Position numbers and translations under genes: made by a program
Notes under the pieces: model-generated
Databases searched by the model: none
What the model saw: only the letters and a program-made list of their open reading frames with translations
What the model was told of the DNA's origin: nothing
Origin: a virus
Direction: 5' to 3' (one strand)
Virus record (IMG/VR): IMGVR_UViG_3300033149_002340
Span: 1 to 43,562 of that record
DNA length: 43,562 nucleotides
In this document: piece after piece, positions 43,562 to 43,562 of the stretch
Numbering within the stretch: position 1 is the first letter of the stretch
Layout of the letters: every line of letters begins with the position of its first letter

Positions 43562-43562
43562 A

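Overview
The window looks like the late, virion-building part of a tailed double-stranded DNA bacteriophage (or prophage) genome, probably from an environmental source. It is AT-rich and uses the standard code; TAA, TGA and TAG all end genes. All genes but one lie on the minus strand, tightly packed with ATGA-type overlaps. The evidence for a phage is an HK97-type head set (TerS, TerL, portal, MuF-like protein, prohead protease, major capsid protein) and a repeat-rich tail-fibre-like protein that runs off the left edge. The host cannot be named from the sequence; SpoVG, HU and sigma70-like promoters point to a bacterium.

Reading in the direction of transcription (43.5 kb to 1): small and large terminase (43.6-41.7 kb). 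Then a run of very small Zn-ribbon and membrane proteins, a NodB-type deacetylase and SpoVG (41.6-38.5 kb). Then a 17-kb sugar island (38.5-21.3 kb) of GT4, GT2 and other glycosyltransferases, SAM methyltransferases, a UDP-sugar dehydrogenase-like enzyme, an RmlD-like reductase, a radical SAM/SPASM enzyme, HU and a ClpP-like protease. A promoter with a palindromic operator and a structured leader or small RNA (21.3-21.1 kb) then opens the head operon: portal, MuF-like protein overlapping the portal by 194 nt, a prohead protease fused to an AAA+ ATPase, and the major capsid protein (MCP). After some small virion proteins, a second sugar island (9.2-2.3 kb) leads into the tail-fibre gene.

The most striking feature is the MCP gene (16244-10883). 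It is split into six exons by five group I introns. Joining the exons at P1-supported splice sites gives one uninterrupted 429-codon HK97-fold MCP. All five introns share the core (P3, P7, the S box, a P9 hairpin), and P3 shows compensatory changes from intron to intron. Each carries an HNH homing-endonuclease gene or a remnant. Two of these have their own good promoters, one is encoded antisense to its intron, and one is decayed. Introns 2 and 4 have non-standard splice-site nucleotides.

Other notable structures are: two single-gene cassettes flanked by related 24-bp inverted repeats; an HNH family scattered as intact and decayed copies at gene starts; a GIY-YIG domain fused to a glycosyltransferase and bracketed by a perfect 50-bp repeat; and a strong nested inverted repeat with a possible pseudoknot that covers the start of a small gene at 37.6 kb. 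A working view is that the sugar and methyl genes build glycans for the virion or change the host surface, while a dense population of homing elements occupies conserved genes and gene junctions.
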